The position numbers and the translations under genes were made by a program. A DNA stretch of 64,000 nucleotides from Methanoregulaceae archaeon UBA467 (GTDB lineage Archaea; Halobacteriota; Methanomicrobia; Methanomicrobiales; Methanospirillaceae): contig DASP01000012.1 in the NCBI GenBank assembly GCA_002503825.1, positions 237,474 to 301,473 of the forward strand. The letters are read 5' to 3'. Position 1 is the first letter of the stretch; every line of letters starts with the position of its first letter. Under the pieces are notes generated by a model. It was not told the DNA's origin and made no database searches. It saw nothing but the letters and a program-made list of their open reading frames with translations. This document shows, piece by piece, positions 19,750 to 29,755 of this stretch.

Positions 19750-20580
19750 ATGCATCTTCACGGTGTTTTTCGTATGGCTGACAAATTCGAAATGACGGAT
19801 GTAAAAGACTTCGGGTATGAGATATTCATCGCATTTATATCGATATTATCGGTTGTCAACCTCGTCCTTGTCTATCTGCCCGGTGTCGGACCCGCAGCAA
19901 CCGACGTTGTCTACACCATCAACATCTTTCTCACGATAATCTTTTTCTTTGATTTCGGGTTCCGCCTGTTGACGGCGCAGTCCCGGACCTATTACTTTTT
20001 ACGGGACTGGGGATGGGCCGACCTGTTCGCCTGTGCACCGGTATTCCGCTTTTTGCGAATATTCAGGATCGTCAAGGCGTACCGTTTCTTCCACACGTAT
20101 GGAACGAAAAAGACGATGTACTACCTCAGGTACCACCGTGCAGAAGCCGCGCTTTACATCCTGATCTTTTCAGTTATCCTCATCCTGGAAGCAGGCTCAT
20201 TCCTTGTGCTGCAGGCGGAGAGCGGCGCCCCTGATGCAAATATACTGACCTCGGGCGACGCGCTGTGGTGGGCATATGTCACTATCACCACGGTCGGCTA
20301 CGGCGATTATCACCCGGTGACGGATAACGGCAGGATTATCGGCATCATTGTCATGACCACGGGAGTCGGCATCTTCGCCACCTTTGCCGGGTACATCGCT
20401 CACAAACTCCTCGCTCCGGCTGAGAGGTGCAGAGAGGAGTCCGAAGTGTCAGAAATTGAGAGAAAACTGGACCTCTGCCTTGCGGGCCTCGATGAACTAA
20501 GAAAGGAACAGGCGGAAACGGGCATACAGACGGCTGAAAAAATAGAGAACCTCGGGCACCTGATAAAACAAGGGCCGTAA
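19750..20580 (+). CDS. voltage-gated-like potassium channel
   Basis: A 276-residue channel subunit with a six-TM Kv plan. The S4-like segment has spaced arginines (FRFLRIFRIVKAYRFF), and the pore carries the selectivity filter TTVGYGD. The C-terminus is a predicted coiled coil (SEVSEIERKLDLCLAGLDELRKEQ), likely for tetramer assembly. Ion flow is through the cytoplasmic membrane. Start is ATG 19750, with an alternative ATG at 19774. It lies 92 bases after the receiver-PAS kinase on the same strand, so co-transcription is possible. A second channel of the same class lies at 46949-47914. Confidence 0.88.
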   Translation: MHLHGVFRMADKFEMTDVKDFGYEIFIAFISILSVVNLVLVYLPGVGPAATDVVYTINIFLTIIFFFDFGFRLLTAQSRTYYFLRDWGWADLFACAPVFRFLRIFRIVKAYRFFHTYGTKKTMYYLRYHRAEAALYILIFSVILILEAGSFLVLQAESGAPDANILTSGDALWWAYVTITTVGYGDYHPVTDNGRIIGIIVMTTGVGIFATFAGYIAHKLLAPAERCREESEVSEIERKLDLCLAGLDELRKEQAETGIQTAEKIENLGHLIKQGP

Positions 20581-21136
20581 ACAAGGTTCATCAGGTAATG
20601 AAACTCCTTTGAAGGGTATGAGGGACCTGTCATTTTTTACCATTCGTTATTATAATTACGGATGCCGGAGAACAGCCTCATGAAAGGGCTGTTAAAGTCC
20701 CGGATACTGTTTTGATTCGCGTACCTCCCGGGTTGCCCCAGTATTCCGCGAACGTCTGCATGACCACCATGAAAATATCACCGGGCAGCCGTCATCGGCC
20801 GGGATCGACGTTCCCGTCAGCAGCGAAGTGCAGGTTATGAGAGGATGAAACGATAAGCCGGAAATATTTTCTAAAACTGCGGTTGTCCTGGTAACGGTTT
20901 CATTATCCCTGCATAAGAGATCCTCTCACGGGTGCATACAGTCGGGCCTGATGCATACGAAAAAAAACTGCAGAGACCCGCAGTTGAGAAGTCCCTCAGA
21001 CAAACTCCCCTTATCGCGGGTTTCCATAACTATTATTGCATTGACCACGCGAATGATTATAAAAGAGGGCAGGTTCATCTTACGCTGACAATGTATCTTC
21101 CACAGGATTTCCGAACCGGTCAGGCTCTTAATATCT
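20581..21136. other. intergenic region, no gene recognised
   Basis: Between the K+ channel and the 1364-aa kinase genes. A minus-strand frame (20926-21288) overlaps the kinase start and shows no family features. AT-rich stretches near 20625-20660 and 21055-21065 may hold promoter signals. Confidence 0.4.
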
Positions 21137-24100
21137 ATGACCCATATTGATAAACCGGATTGTATATGCCGGGGAACTGACTCTGATGCTGCAAATGACC
21201 CTGTGAGTGTGAACTCCTTCTCTTTGTCAGAGAACAGATGGCGTGCACTCATCATTGCAGGCACGGCGTTTGTCCTCCTCTTCTCCATCTACTGTCTCTC
21301 AAACGGGATTACCACCATCTTCATGCACCTCTATTACTTCCCGATCATCCTGCTTGCATACCGCTACCGGATGAAGGGGGCCGTTCTTGCCACGCTCCTG
21401 GCCGTGGCCTACGTCACTCTCGTTATCATTTATGATTACGGACAGGACGAGGTTATCGCCGGGGCGTTCTACCGGTTCATCATATTTGTTGCGATTGGTG
21501 CAGTGGTCGGCGCTCTTTCAGACAGGCTCTTCAGGATCCAGATATCATTAAAGGAATCTGCAGCTATTCGCGAGCGTTATATCTCACTCGCCCCGGCCAT
21601 CATACTCGTGCTTGATGCCGAAGGGAAGATATCACACCTCAACAGGCACGGGTGCACCCTCCTCGGCTGCACTATCGGACAGGTGCAGGGAAAACCGTGG
21701 ATTGATACTTTTATCCGGGAAGACGCGAGGGATACAGTCCGCCAGGTCTTCAGGAGTTTAATTTCCGGTGAGGTCGAGCCATCCCCCGAATTTAATAACG
21801 AAGTCATTTCAATGGACGGGGCAGTCAGGACAATCCACTGGCATAACACGGTGCTTACCGACGAATCCGGGAAGATTACCGGTACATTGAGTTATGGTGA
21901 GGATATCACCGAAAATAAACGCAGGGAAGAGATGATCCATACCCTGCAGCAGTTCCAGGAAGGGATCATCACTAATGCAAATGTATGGATCATGGTACTC
22001 TCGCCAAAAGGGAAAATCCTCGAATGGAATAACGCGGCCGAGACGATCAGCGGATATTCGAAAGAAGAAACGCTCGGGACCGTGAGCATCTGGAAACTTC
22101 TCTACCCGGATCCGCCCTACCGGAAACATGTCACGACCGAGATCGCCCGTGTTATCACCCGCGATACCTACCTCGAGGATTTTGAGACCGAGATACAATG
22201 CAGGGACGGGTCCAAAAAGACCATTGCATGGAATACGAAGGGGCTGCGGAATGCTGACGGGGACGTCGAAAATTATATCGCAGTCGGCCGGGATGTCACT
22301 GAGCGCAGGAAAGCGGAAGACGCCATTTCGGCATCTGAAGAAAAATACCGCACTCTCGTTGAACGTATCTCAGATGTCATCTATTCCCTGGATGAACGCG
22401 GCGTTATCACCTATATAAGCCCGGCAATCGAAAAAATTTCAGGGTATTCACCTTCCGAAATCATGGGAAAGGAGTTCAGACATTTTATCGTCCCCGATGA
22501 CCTTCAGCGGGTCAGGGAGATCTTTGAAGACGGTAAGCATGTCAGCGTGAAATCATTCCAGTTCAGGATTGTCAATAAGCCGGGTGAAGAGCGCTGGCTG
22601 AGAGTCTCAAGTGAACCCGTGGTTGTAAACGGAGAATTTTTTGGAATCAACGGCGTGATGCTTGACATCACTGAACAGAAACGATCGGAAGAAGCCCTGC
22701 TAAAGAGCCGGTCCCTGCTTTCAAACGCGATGGACCTTGCCCACATGGCAAGCTGGGAATTTGATGTCGGGACGAATATATTCACCTTTGATGACCGGTT
22801 CTATGCCCTGTACGGAACGACTGCTGAGCGCGAAGGGGGGTACCGGATGCCGGTTGAAGTATATGCCCGTGAATTTGTTCATCCTGATGATATGAGCATT
22901 GTCGCCGAAGAGGTCAGAAAGGCCGTCGAGGCCCCGGACCCGGGGTATATCTCGCATATAGAGCACCGGATTATACGGAGAGACGGAGCAGTCCGGTATA
23001 TACTCGTCCGTATCAGCATTACAAAAGACAGTGCAGGCCGGACGATCCGGACCCACGGTGCAAACCAGGATGTCACCGAACGAAAACTTGCTGAACTTGA
23101 ACTGATAAAACTTGCATCGATTGTTGAGCATTCGGGCGAATTCATCGGTTTATCGAATCCTGATGGCACTGTAATATTCCTCAATAACGCCGGTGCACGG
23201 ATGATTGGCGTTGATACAAAAGAGATGATATCACATACCCTGATGGATTTTGTCCCTGAACATCTGGTAGATACTGTCCAAAACGATGTAATGCCGGCTT
23301 TGATACAGAACGGGGCGTGGGAAGGGGACCTGCAATTAAGGAATTTTTCAACCGGCCGGCTGATTGACGTGCACTCGATGACCTTCACGATCAGTGACCC
23401 GGCAACCGGTGCACCGCTCTATCTCGCCAACATCTCGCTTGATATCACCGAACGGAAACAGATGGAGGAGGAACTTCGTAAAAGTAATGCGATGAATCTC
23501 TCTCTTTTTGCAGTTATTCCCGACATAATCTTCATCCTCTCTGAAAAAGGAGAGTTTGTTGATTTCCGGGGAGGTTCAAAAGCTGAACTGTATGTTCCTT
23601 ATGATAGGTTCCTCGGACGGAATATCGACGAATTATTGCCCCGGGATGTTGTATCCCTCGTCCACCACAAGATGCAGGAAGTACTGGATACAGGGGTGAT
23701 CCAGGCTTTCGAATACTCCCTTGAAATGAACGGAATCCGGCATTATCATGCGCGGATGACCCGGTTTGGCCAGACACAGTTTTTCTGTATCATCCAGGAT
23801 ATCACAGAAAGAAAACGAATGGAAGAGGCGCTCCAGCAGAGTGAAGAGAAATACCGGGCATATATCGAAAATGCTCTTGAAGCCATCTTCATTACTGATA
23901 AAAACGGCAGGTACCTCGACTTAAACCCGTCTGCATGCCGGCTCGTCGGGTATACCCGTGACGAGTTGCTCAGTTTCAATATCGCAGACCTTTCAGGTCG
24001 TGAAGCCGACCTGGCCGGATTTAACACACTCTTAACAAAGGGCAGGGTAGTCCAGGAGATTTCATTGAAGAGAAAAGACGGAACCGTGGTCCCGGTCATC

Positions 24101-25231
24101 CTCAATGCAGTTATGCTCCCGGACGGGAACCTGATGGGATTCTGTACCGATATTACCGAACGAAAACGAATGGAAGAGGCGCTGAGGGAGAGCGAGGAGA
24201 AATACCGGGCATATATCGAAAATGCCCTTGAGAGCATCTTCATTACTGATAAAAACGGCAGGTACCTCGATGTAAACCCGTCTGCATGCCGGCTCGTCGG
24301 GTATACCCGTGACGAGTTGCTCAGTTTCAATATCAGGGACCTGGCTGATCCCGGCGACCTTGAAACTGCACTGGCCGGATTTAACACACTCTTAACAAAG
24401 GGCAGTGTAGTCCAGGAGATTTCATTGAAGAGAAAAGACGGGACCCTCGTACCGGTTATTCTTAATGCAGTGATGCTCCCGGACGGGAACCTGATGGGAT
24501 TCTGTACCGATATTACCGAGCGGAAGATGACCGCGGACGCCCTTGCCCTTGCCGGTAAAAAATTAAACCTGCTTTCAAGCATCACCCGGCATGATATCCT
24601 CAACCAGCTCATGGTACTTATCGGGTATCTTGACATGGCCCTCGAGGATGTCCGCGACCCGGTACAACGTAAGTCCATCGAGGTTGAAATGCTGGCTGCA
24701 AAAACAATCCAGCGCCAGATCGAGTTCACCCGTGAATACCAGGAGCTCGGAATTCAGGCACCGGTGTGGCTGAATATCAATAAAAGCCTCATGCAGGCGG
24801 CTACCAGCCTGCCTATGCGTGATGTCCGCATCTCTATTGACCGTACCGACCTTGAAGTCTATGCAGACCGGCTTTTTGAAAAAGTCTTTTACAACCTGAT
24901 CGACAATGCCCTCAGGTACGGGGGAGACCGCATGACCTCGATCACGGTCTCATCGCATGAAGAAGAACCTGCACTCGTCATAATCTTCGAGGATAACGGT
25001 GCAGGGATCAGTGCCGGCGATAAACCAAAGCTCTTCTCCCGCGGGTTTGGTAAAAATACGGGCCTCGGGCTTTTCCTCTCGCGTGAAATCCTCGCAATTA
25101 CCGGGATTTCAATCGAAGAGACGAGCGAAACGGGAAAAGGTGCACGGTTTGAGATAACCGTGCCGAAGGGGATGTACCGGTTTACCAGCATGAATTCCGG
25201 TGATGAAACAGATACGCCCGGCCCGGCCTGA
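21137..25231 (+). CDS. membrane multi-PAS sensor histidine kinase (1364 aa)
   Basis: The largest gene in the window. The N-terminus has four TM helices (residues about 34-130, e.g. ALIIAGTAFVLLFSIYCLS and FYRFIIFVAIGAVVGALS), then eight PAS-type domains and a kinase core with SITRHDILNQLM (His1152), NLIDNALRYGG, DNGAGI and GFGKNTGLGLFL. PAS7 and PAS8 (YRAYIENALEAIFITDKNGR and YRAYIENALESIFITDKNGR) are almost identical at DNA level (about 23820-24170 and 24175-24525), which marks a recent duplication. PAS3-PAS4 closely resemble a PAS pair in the minus-strand gene at 26514-29477. The start at ATG 21137 lacks a strong ribosome site. Confidence 0.88.
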   Translation: MTHIDKPDCICRGTDSDAANDPVSVNSFSLSENRWRALIIAGTAFVLLFSIYCLSNGITTIFMHLYYFPIILLAYRYRMKGAVLATLLAVAYVTLVIIYDYGQDEVIAGAFYRFIIFVAIGAVVGALSDRLFRIQISLKESAAIRERYISLAPAIILVLDAEGKISHLNRHGCTLLGCTIGQVQGKPWIDTFIREDARDTVRQVFRSLISGEVEPSPEFNNEVISMDGAVRTIHWHNTVLTDESGKITGTLSYGEDITENKRREEMIHTLQQFQEGIITNANVWIMVLSPKGKILEWNNAAETISGYSKEETLGTVSIWKLLYPDPPYRKHVTTEIARVITRDTYLEDFETEIQCRDGSKKTIAWNTKGLRNADGDVENYIAVGRDVTERRKAEDAISASEEKYRTLVERISDVIYSLDERGVITYISPAIEKISGYSPSEIMGKEFRHFIVPDDLQRVREIFEDGKHVSVKSFQFRIVNKPGEERWLRVSSEPVVVNGEFFGINGVMLDITEQKRSEEALLKSRSLLSNAMDLAHMASWEFDVGTNIFTFDDRFYALYGTTAEREGGYRMPVEVYAREFVHPDDMSIVAEEVRKAVEAPDPGYISHIEHRIIRRDGAVRYILVRISITKDSAGRTIRTHGANQDVTERKLAELELIKLASIVEHSGEFIGLSNPDGTVIFLNNAGARMIGVDTKEMISHTLMDFVPEHLVDTVQNDVMPALIQNGAWEGDLQLRNFSTGRLIDVHSMTFTISDPATGAPLYLANISLDITERKQMEEELRKSNAMNLSLFAVIPDIIFILSEKGEFVDFRGGSKAELYVPYDRFLGRNIDELLPRDVVSLVHHKMQEVLDTGVIQAFEYSLEMNGIRHYHARMTRFGQTQFFCIIQDITERKRMEEALQQSEEKYRAYIENALEAIFITDKNGRYLDLNPSACRLVGYTRDELLSFNIADLSGREADLAGFNTLLTKGRVVQEISLKRKDGTVVPVILNAVMLPDGNLMGFCTDITERKRMEEALRESEEKYRAYIENALESIFITDKNGRYLDVNPSACRLVGYTRDELLSFNIRDLADPGDLETALAGFNTLLTKGSVVQEISLKRKDGTLVPVILNAVMLPDGNLMGFCTDITERKMTADALALAGKKLNLLSSITRHDILNQLMVLIGYLDMALEDVRDPVQRKSIEVEMLAAKTIQRQIEFTREYQELGIQAPVWLNINKSLMQAATSLPMRDVRISIDRTDLEVYADRLFEKVFYNLIDNALRYGGDRMTSITVSSHEEEPALVIIFEDNGAGISAGDKPKLFSRGFGKNTGLGLFLSREILAITGISIEETSETGKGARFEITVPKGMYRFTSMNSGDETDTPGPA

Positions 25232-25469
25232 CTAAAGGCATGACCCCCCGTGTTCTTCCCCTTCTTTCTCCGGCAGTAATATCGCAAACGGCACCGCCGG
25301 AGTGACTCAGATATCTGCCATAAATAAGCAGGAGTTATCGGAATGATAAAAACCTGCACGGGTACAATGAGACTGTGGTAAAATACCACGCCAAACGTCG
25401 AACAGCTACCCCCGGTACAGGTTTTTTCTCCTGCCCGTCCGGTTCGCGTTACCCCAAACCCACCTTTTG

Positions 25470-26171
25470 CTAAGTACTGATGTTCCGGGACTGCAGCAGG
25501 TTCTTCAGCTCATTAAACCGTTTCTCTTTTTCCAGTATCTCCTGATTGATGCGGTCCAGCCAGAGCTCATTATCACCTTCAAACGACGGGAGAAGATCGC
25601 ATGCGGACAGGGGGATATGAAGATGCCGGAAAAACCGGTGGAGAAGATAGATATCCCGTGAAAGGCCGAGATATTCATTGATCAGTCCGGGTTCCAGATC
25701 CGACCGGTCTGCCATTCTTCTGACTTCCCCGCAGTGTCCCCGCCGTTTAAAAAATCCTGACAGGATACCGATGAGATAATCAGACAGGACCGGTTTTATA
25801 ATATAATCATCGATCAGCCCTGAATATGCATCGACATCTCCGGGGGTCGGCTGTTTTGCAGTGAGGATGATAACCGGGATATCGCGGGTCGACGGCTCCT
25901 CCCTGATACGGCGAAGCGTTTCCATACCATCCATTGGTTCCATGAAAATATCGAGGAGAATAAGGTCCGGGCGGAATGATGCAAGCATTTCGATGCATTC
26001 AGGACCGCTGAATGCGGCATGCACCTCGTATCCGTGTTCAATGAGGATATTTTGTAATATCCGGGCGAGGACCGGGTAATCATCCACCAGAAGAATGGTC
26101 TTCTTCTCAGGGGTCATGACTGTTGCGTTTCCTGCCGGTCCAGTCACCCCCGATCCCGTTATAATGTTCAT
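25470..26171 (-). CDS. orphan response regulator with unknown C-terminal region
   Basis: 233 residues. The receiver has Asp30/Asp31 (LLVDDY), phospho-Asp74 (LILLDIF), a Thr in VIILTAKQ and the Lys in YIIKPV. The C-terminal ~90 residues are helical and charged, ending in a coiled coil (INQEILEKEKRFNELKNLL); no DNA-binding or enzymatic domain is recognisable. The ATG at 26171 has a well-placed GAGGAG. The gene lies downstream of the kinase-dead PAS protein on the same strand and convergent with the 1364-aa kinase, either of which could be its partner. Its output is probably by protein interaction. Confidence 0.85.
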   Translation of the reverse strand: MNIITGSGVTGPAGNATVMTPEKKTILLVDDYPVLARILQNILIEHGYEVHAAFSGPECIEMLASFRPDLILLDIFMEPMDGMETLRRIREEPSTRDIPVIILTAKQPTPGDVDAYSGLIDDYIIKPVLSDYLIGILSGFFKRRGHCGEVRRMADRSDLEPGLINEYLGLSRDIYLLHRFFRHLHIPLSACDLLPSFEGDNELWLDRINQEILEKEKRFNELKNLLQSRNIST

Positions 26172-26513
26172 TCTGCTCCTCTGCTTCCGCTAAAAAGAAC
26201 CGTAATTATCTCCTGAAGTGCTATTAGTCCCAGGGTCATTTCCGTTTATGCACCGCCGTGAACAGTACCGTCCTCCTGCTCCAACCAGTACGACGGCCCT
26301 GTCCCGTGCCGGGCCCAGGCCCGCCCTTTCCACGTGTGCCATCCCGGCAGGTATTCCCCACCAGGACAGTCCGGGTTACCTCCGGTCACCTGGTTCCGGC
26401 GGTGTACGGAAACACCATGCCCCTGGAAATTTTTTTCTTTCAAATTCAGTTCACCCCCTCCACTCTTCCCGCAGGAACCCGGCTGTCCGGATATAGTCAT
26501 CCTCATCCTGGTC
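26172..26513. other. intergenic region, no gene recognised
   Basis: 342 bases between the PAS protein and response regulator genes on the minus strand. The frames here are compositional shadows; no distinct element was identified. Confidence 0.4.
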
Positions 26514-29477
26514 TCACCTGCCGGTACCGGGAAATCCATAATGCTTAATAAGATACCTCCTGATCTTTTCAGACTGGAGCCACCCCCGGTCAAGCTGCTG
26601 GATAATGCCATCGATCTCCCAGATGCACTGGAGGATCATATCTTTTTCCGGCGTGTCCATTGCATCCACAATACCGGTGATGACCGAGAGAGGGTTCCTG
26701 ATCTTGTCGTTCAGGATGGCAAGGTATTCAAGGTTCTGCTCAATTTCAACAAACCTCTCTTTTTTTATCTCCTCGAGCTTCTTTTCTGCAGTGATATCAG
26801 TCAGTATTCCACTGACCCCGCAGATTTCTGTCCCATCCCGGCTGACCCGCGTCGACGTCTTCATGTACCTGACATCCCCTCCCGAAATTAAGACGCGGAA
26901 CATGCTTGTACGGGACTCCCCTGACAACGTTTTCAGGAAGTCATTTTTTACCGCCGCGAGATCGTCAGGATAAATAAAACGTTCATAGGAATGTCCGAGG
27001 AGGTCCCCGGGAGTATAACCGGTCATCCTTGTAATAACCGGGCTCATAAAGGTTATCGTTCCGTCTGCATCCAGTGAAAAGAGAGCATCATTGATATTAG
27101 CGATGATATGGCCGTATCGCTGTTCGGATTCCTGTATAAGCTGCTCGTTCTTTTTACGTTCGGTGATGTTGCGGATGATACTGATATTGAGCCGCCTCTT
27201 TTCCTTGGTAAAAATATGTGAACTTACCTCGGCAGGAATGGTATCCCCGTTTTTGGTCTTTAACATCCCGGAAAAGGTGGTCCGCCCTGTTCTGGCGATA
27301 TCATCTCCAATTTTGGCTTTTTCCTCCGGTGACGGCGGGACAGTTATGTCCGCTATCGTACGCGTGAGAAGCTCTTCCCGTGTGTACCCGAGGATGCTGC
27401 AGGCAGGATCGTTGACGTCGAGGAGTATTCCGGGTTGCATTTCAGGGAGGTACTCATGGACGACGATAATATCATTGGCATTATTGAAGAGGTCGCGGTA
27501 ACGCTTCTCGCTCTCCCTCATTGCATCTTCTGCCTGTTTCCGTTCGGTGATGTCCTGGTTTGCACCGTGGGTCCGGATCGTCCGGCCTGCACTGTCTTTC
27601 GTAATGCTGATACGGACGATTATGGAACGGACCGCTCCGTCTCTCCGGATAATCCGGTGCTCTGCATGCGAGATATACCCTGGATCAGGGGTCCCGACGG
27701 CCTTTCTGACCTCTTCGGCGACAATGTCCATATCGTCAGGATGAACAAATTCACGGGAATATACTTCAGCCGGCATCAGGTACCCCCCTTCCCGTTCAGC
27801 CGTCGTTCCGTACAGGGCATAGAACCGGTCATCAAAGGTGAACATATTTGTCCGGACATCAAATTCCCAGCTTGCCATACGTGCAAGGTCCATCGCGTTT
27901 GAAAGCAGGGACCGGCTTTTTTCAAGTGCTTCTTCCACATGTTTCTGTCCGGTAATATCAAGGAGAACCCCGCTGGTACCCAGAAAGACCCCGTTCTCAA
28001 CCATGGGGTCGCATGAACTTCGCAACCAGCGTTCTTCACCTGATTTACTGATAATCCTGAACTGGAAGGATCTCACGCTGCCATGCGGTGCCGCTTCGAA
28101 AGACTCCATGACCCCCGGGATGTCATCGGGGACGATAAAATGCTTCAACTCCTTTCCTGTCATTTCAGAAGGAGGATATCCTGAAATTTTTTCGATTGAC
28201 GGGCTGATATATGTGATAACGCCGCGTTCATCCAGGGAATAGATGACATCTGAGATACGTTCAATTATTTCCCGGAAATTTTTTTCACTCGCCCCGAGCG
28301 AGGCATAGGCATCCATCCGCTCGATAAATTCACCTATCCTCCCGGCGATGACCTCCAGGAGCTCGATCTCCTGAGGGAGAAACGGGTATCGTGACATTCC
28401 TCTTTTTTTATCAGAATAATAGACACCGATCTGCCCTTCGGCCTGGCCTTTCACCCTTATCGGCGTTTCCAGGTACCGGGACTGCTCCTTCCACCCGCCG
28501 GAAAAAACGCATATCTCCCTGACGCATACCCGGACTCTGACCTTTGCAGGGTACTGTAACGCCCCGGGTATGATATCAAGGAGAGCGCGGCAGAGGCGAT
28601 CAAGCGAGAGCGAAGGATCTTTCAAGACTTCCGCGAGCCGGAAGAGCGAACGGAGCTCTCTCACCCACCCTGACAGGTCATGGTCCAGGCGCCTCTTTTG
28701 CACCTGAAATTCTATTCCGGATGTGATATCCTGCATCACGACGAGAAAGAGCGGGCCATCCGGCGACCTGATGCACCAGGCTTCGGTTGAAATTACCCTC
28801 CGGTCGCCGTCAGGCGTTATTATTATGACATCCTCTTTTGACTGCCCGCCACGTTCAATAAGTTTTTTTACAGATTTTTCGATTCCGGACAGGGCATCGT
28901 GTGTCCGTGCATCTTCGGGAAGCAGCCTCCACTGGACCTCCCAGACCGGCCTGCCGCATGCCTCCGATGCAGGTATCCCGAGCAGGTTTTCTGCACCCCG
29001 GTTCCAGTAGACAATGATCCCGGCCGGATCAACAAAGGCAATTCCTTCGGAAAGGTGTTTTAAGATATCCTCATTGCACATCGGAGGCCGGGTAAAAAAA
29101 CCGCCGGCGCCGGCACCTGTACCGGTCCCGGTTTCTGTCATTATAATCCCGTTTACCGATCGATTGCGGCAGTGAAGGGGAATTGTCCATAGATATACAT
29201 CTTTTGTGCATCCGTTCAGATCGTGAAGTTCTGCACGGCAGGGATACCCCTCGTGCTCGTCGCGTTCCGTGACGTCGTGCAGCGAGAGGATATCATAGAG
29301 AGAAAACCCGTCGGACAGGGCTGATCCGCATCCAAGCAGGGTCCGGCCGGCACTGTTGACCGTCTGTATCATACCGGTCTTTGAATCGACCAGAAAAAAA
29401 GGGAGGGGTATAATATTCCAGAAACCAGCCTGTTGCGGTCCTGCATCCTGCATAGTATACATAGTGATGATTATCAC
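26514..29477 (-). CDS. multi-PAS/GAF signalling protein with kinase-dead C-terminus
   Basis: 987 residues with no TM helix. In order: an N-terminal PAS-like region, a PAS (ILKHLSEGIAFVDPAGIIVY), a GAF-like region (VKGQAEGQIGVYYSDKKRG), then four PAS domains up to about residue 900. It ends with a HisKA-like helix in which the usual H-E-L-R-T-P-L reads D-K-I-R-N-P-L (Asp924 for His). Only 63 residues follow, too few for a HATPase, and no N or G box is present. It therefore cannot autophosphorylate in the normal way and may bind a partner kinase or the response regulator encoded downstream. Several in-frame ATGs exist near the start (29477, 29462, 29453). Confidence 0.82.
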   Translation of the reverse strand: MIIITMYTMQDAGPQQAGFWNIIPLPFFLVDSKTGMIQTVNSAGRTLLGCGSALSDGFSLYDILSLHDVTERDEHEGYPCRAELHDLNGCTKDVYLWTIPLHCRNRSVNGIIMTETGTGTGAGAGGFFTRPPMCNEDILKHLSEGIAFVDPAGIIVYWNRGAENLLGIPASEACGRPVWEVQWRLLPEDARTHDALSGIEKSVKKLIERGGQSKEDVIIITPDGDRRVISTEAWCIRSPDGPLFLVVMQDITSGIEFQVQKRRLDHDLSGWVRELRSLFRLAEVLKDPSLSLDRLCRALLDIIPGALQYPAKVRVRVCVREICVFSGGWKEQSRYLETPIRVKGQAEGQIGVYYSDKKRGMSRYPFLPQEIELLEVIAGRIGEFIERMDAYASLGASEKNFREIIERISDVIYSLDERGVITYISPSIEKISGYPPSEMTGKELKHFIVPDDIPGVMESFEAAPHGSVRSFQFRIISKSGEERWLRSSCDPMVENGVFLGTSGVLLDITGQKHVEEALEKSRSLLSNAMDLARMASWEFDVRTNMFTFDDRFYALYGTTAEREGGYLMPAEVYSREFVHPDDMDIVAEEVRKAVGTPDPGYISHAEHRIIRRDGAVRSIIVRISITKDSAGRTIRTHGANQDITERKQAEDAMRESEKRYRDLFNNANDIIVVHEYLPEMQPGILLDVNDPACSILGYTREELLTRTIADITVPPSPEEKAKIGDDIARTGRTTFSGMLKTKNGDTIPAEVSSHIFTKEKRRLNISIIRNITERKKNEQLIQESEQRYGHIIANINDALFSLDADGTITFMSPVITRMTGYTPGDLLGHSYERFIYPDDLAAVKNDFLKTLSGESRTSMFRVLISGGDVRYMKTSTRVSRDGTEICGVSGILTDITAEKKLEEIKKERFVEIEQNLEYLAILNDKIRNPLSVITGIVDAMDTPEKDMILQCIWEIDGIIQQLDRGWLQSEKIRRYLIKHYGFPGTGR

Positions 29478-29755
29478 CCGGTTGTATGCAGATATATTTT
29501 TGAAATAATATAGATATCGATCGAATAAATAAATCGAAAACCAGGCGGATTTTACCGGTATCCGGTTATTATGAGTGCCGATACACTATCGCCTGATAAA
29601 CATGGAGACTATCTGCACGGTCATCCGTGATCAGAGGTAACAGAGACATATGATGAGCCGGGCATACGCAGATGGTGACAACCAGGTATGAATTCTTCTC
29701 ATTGTAAGAATTCCGGCATATTATTTATTATACTGCAGACCGGATATGAGAACAT

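Noticed and set aside
20926..21288. 120-codon minus-strand frame upstream of the 1364-aa kinase
   Set aside because: Overlaps the kinase start and promoter region; no domain features.
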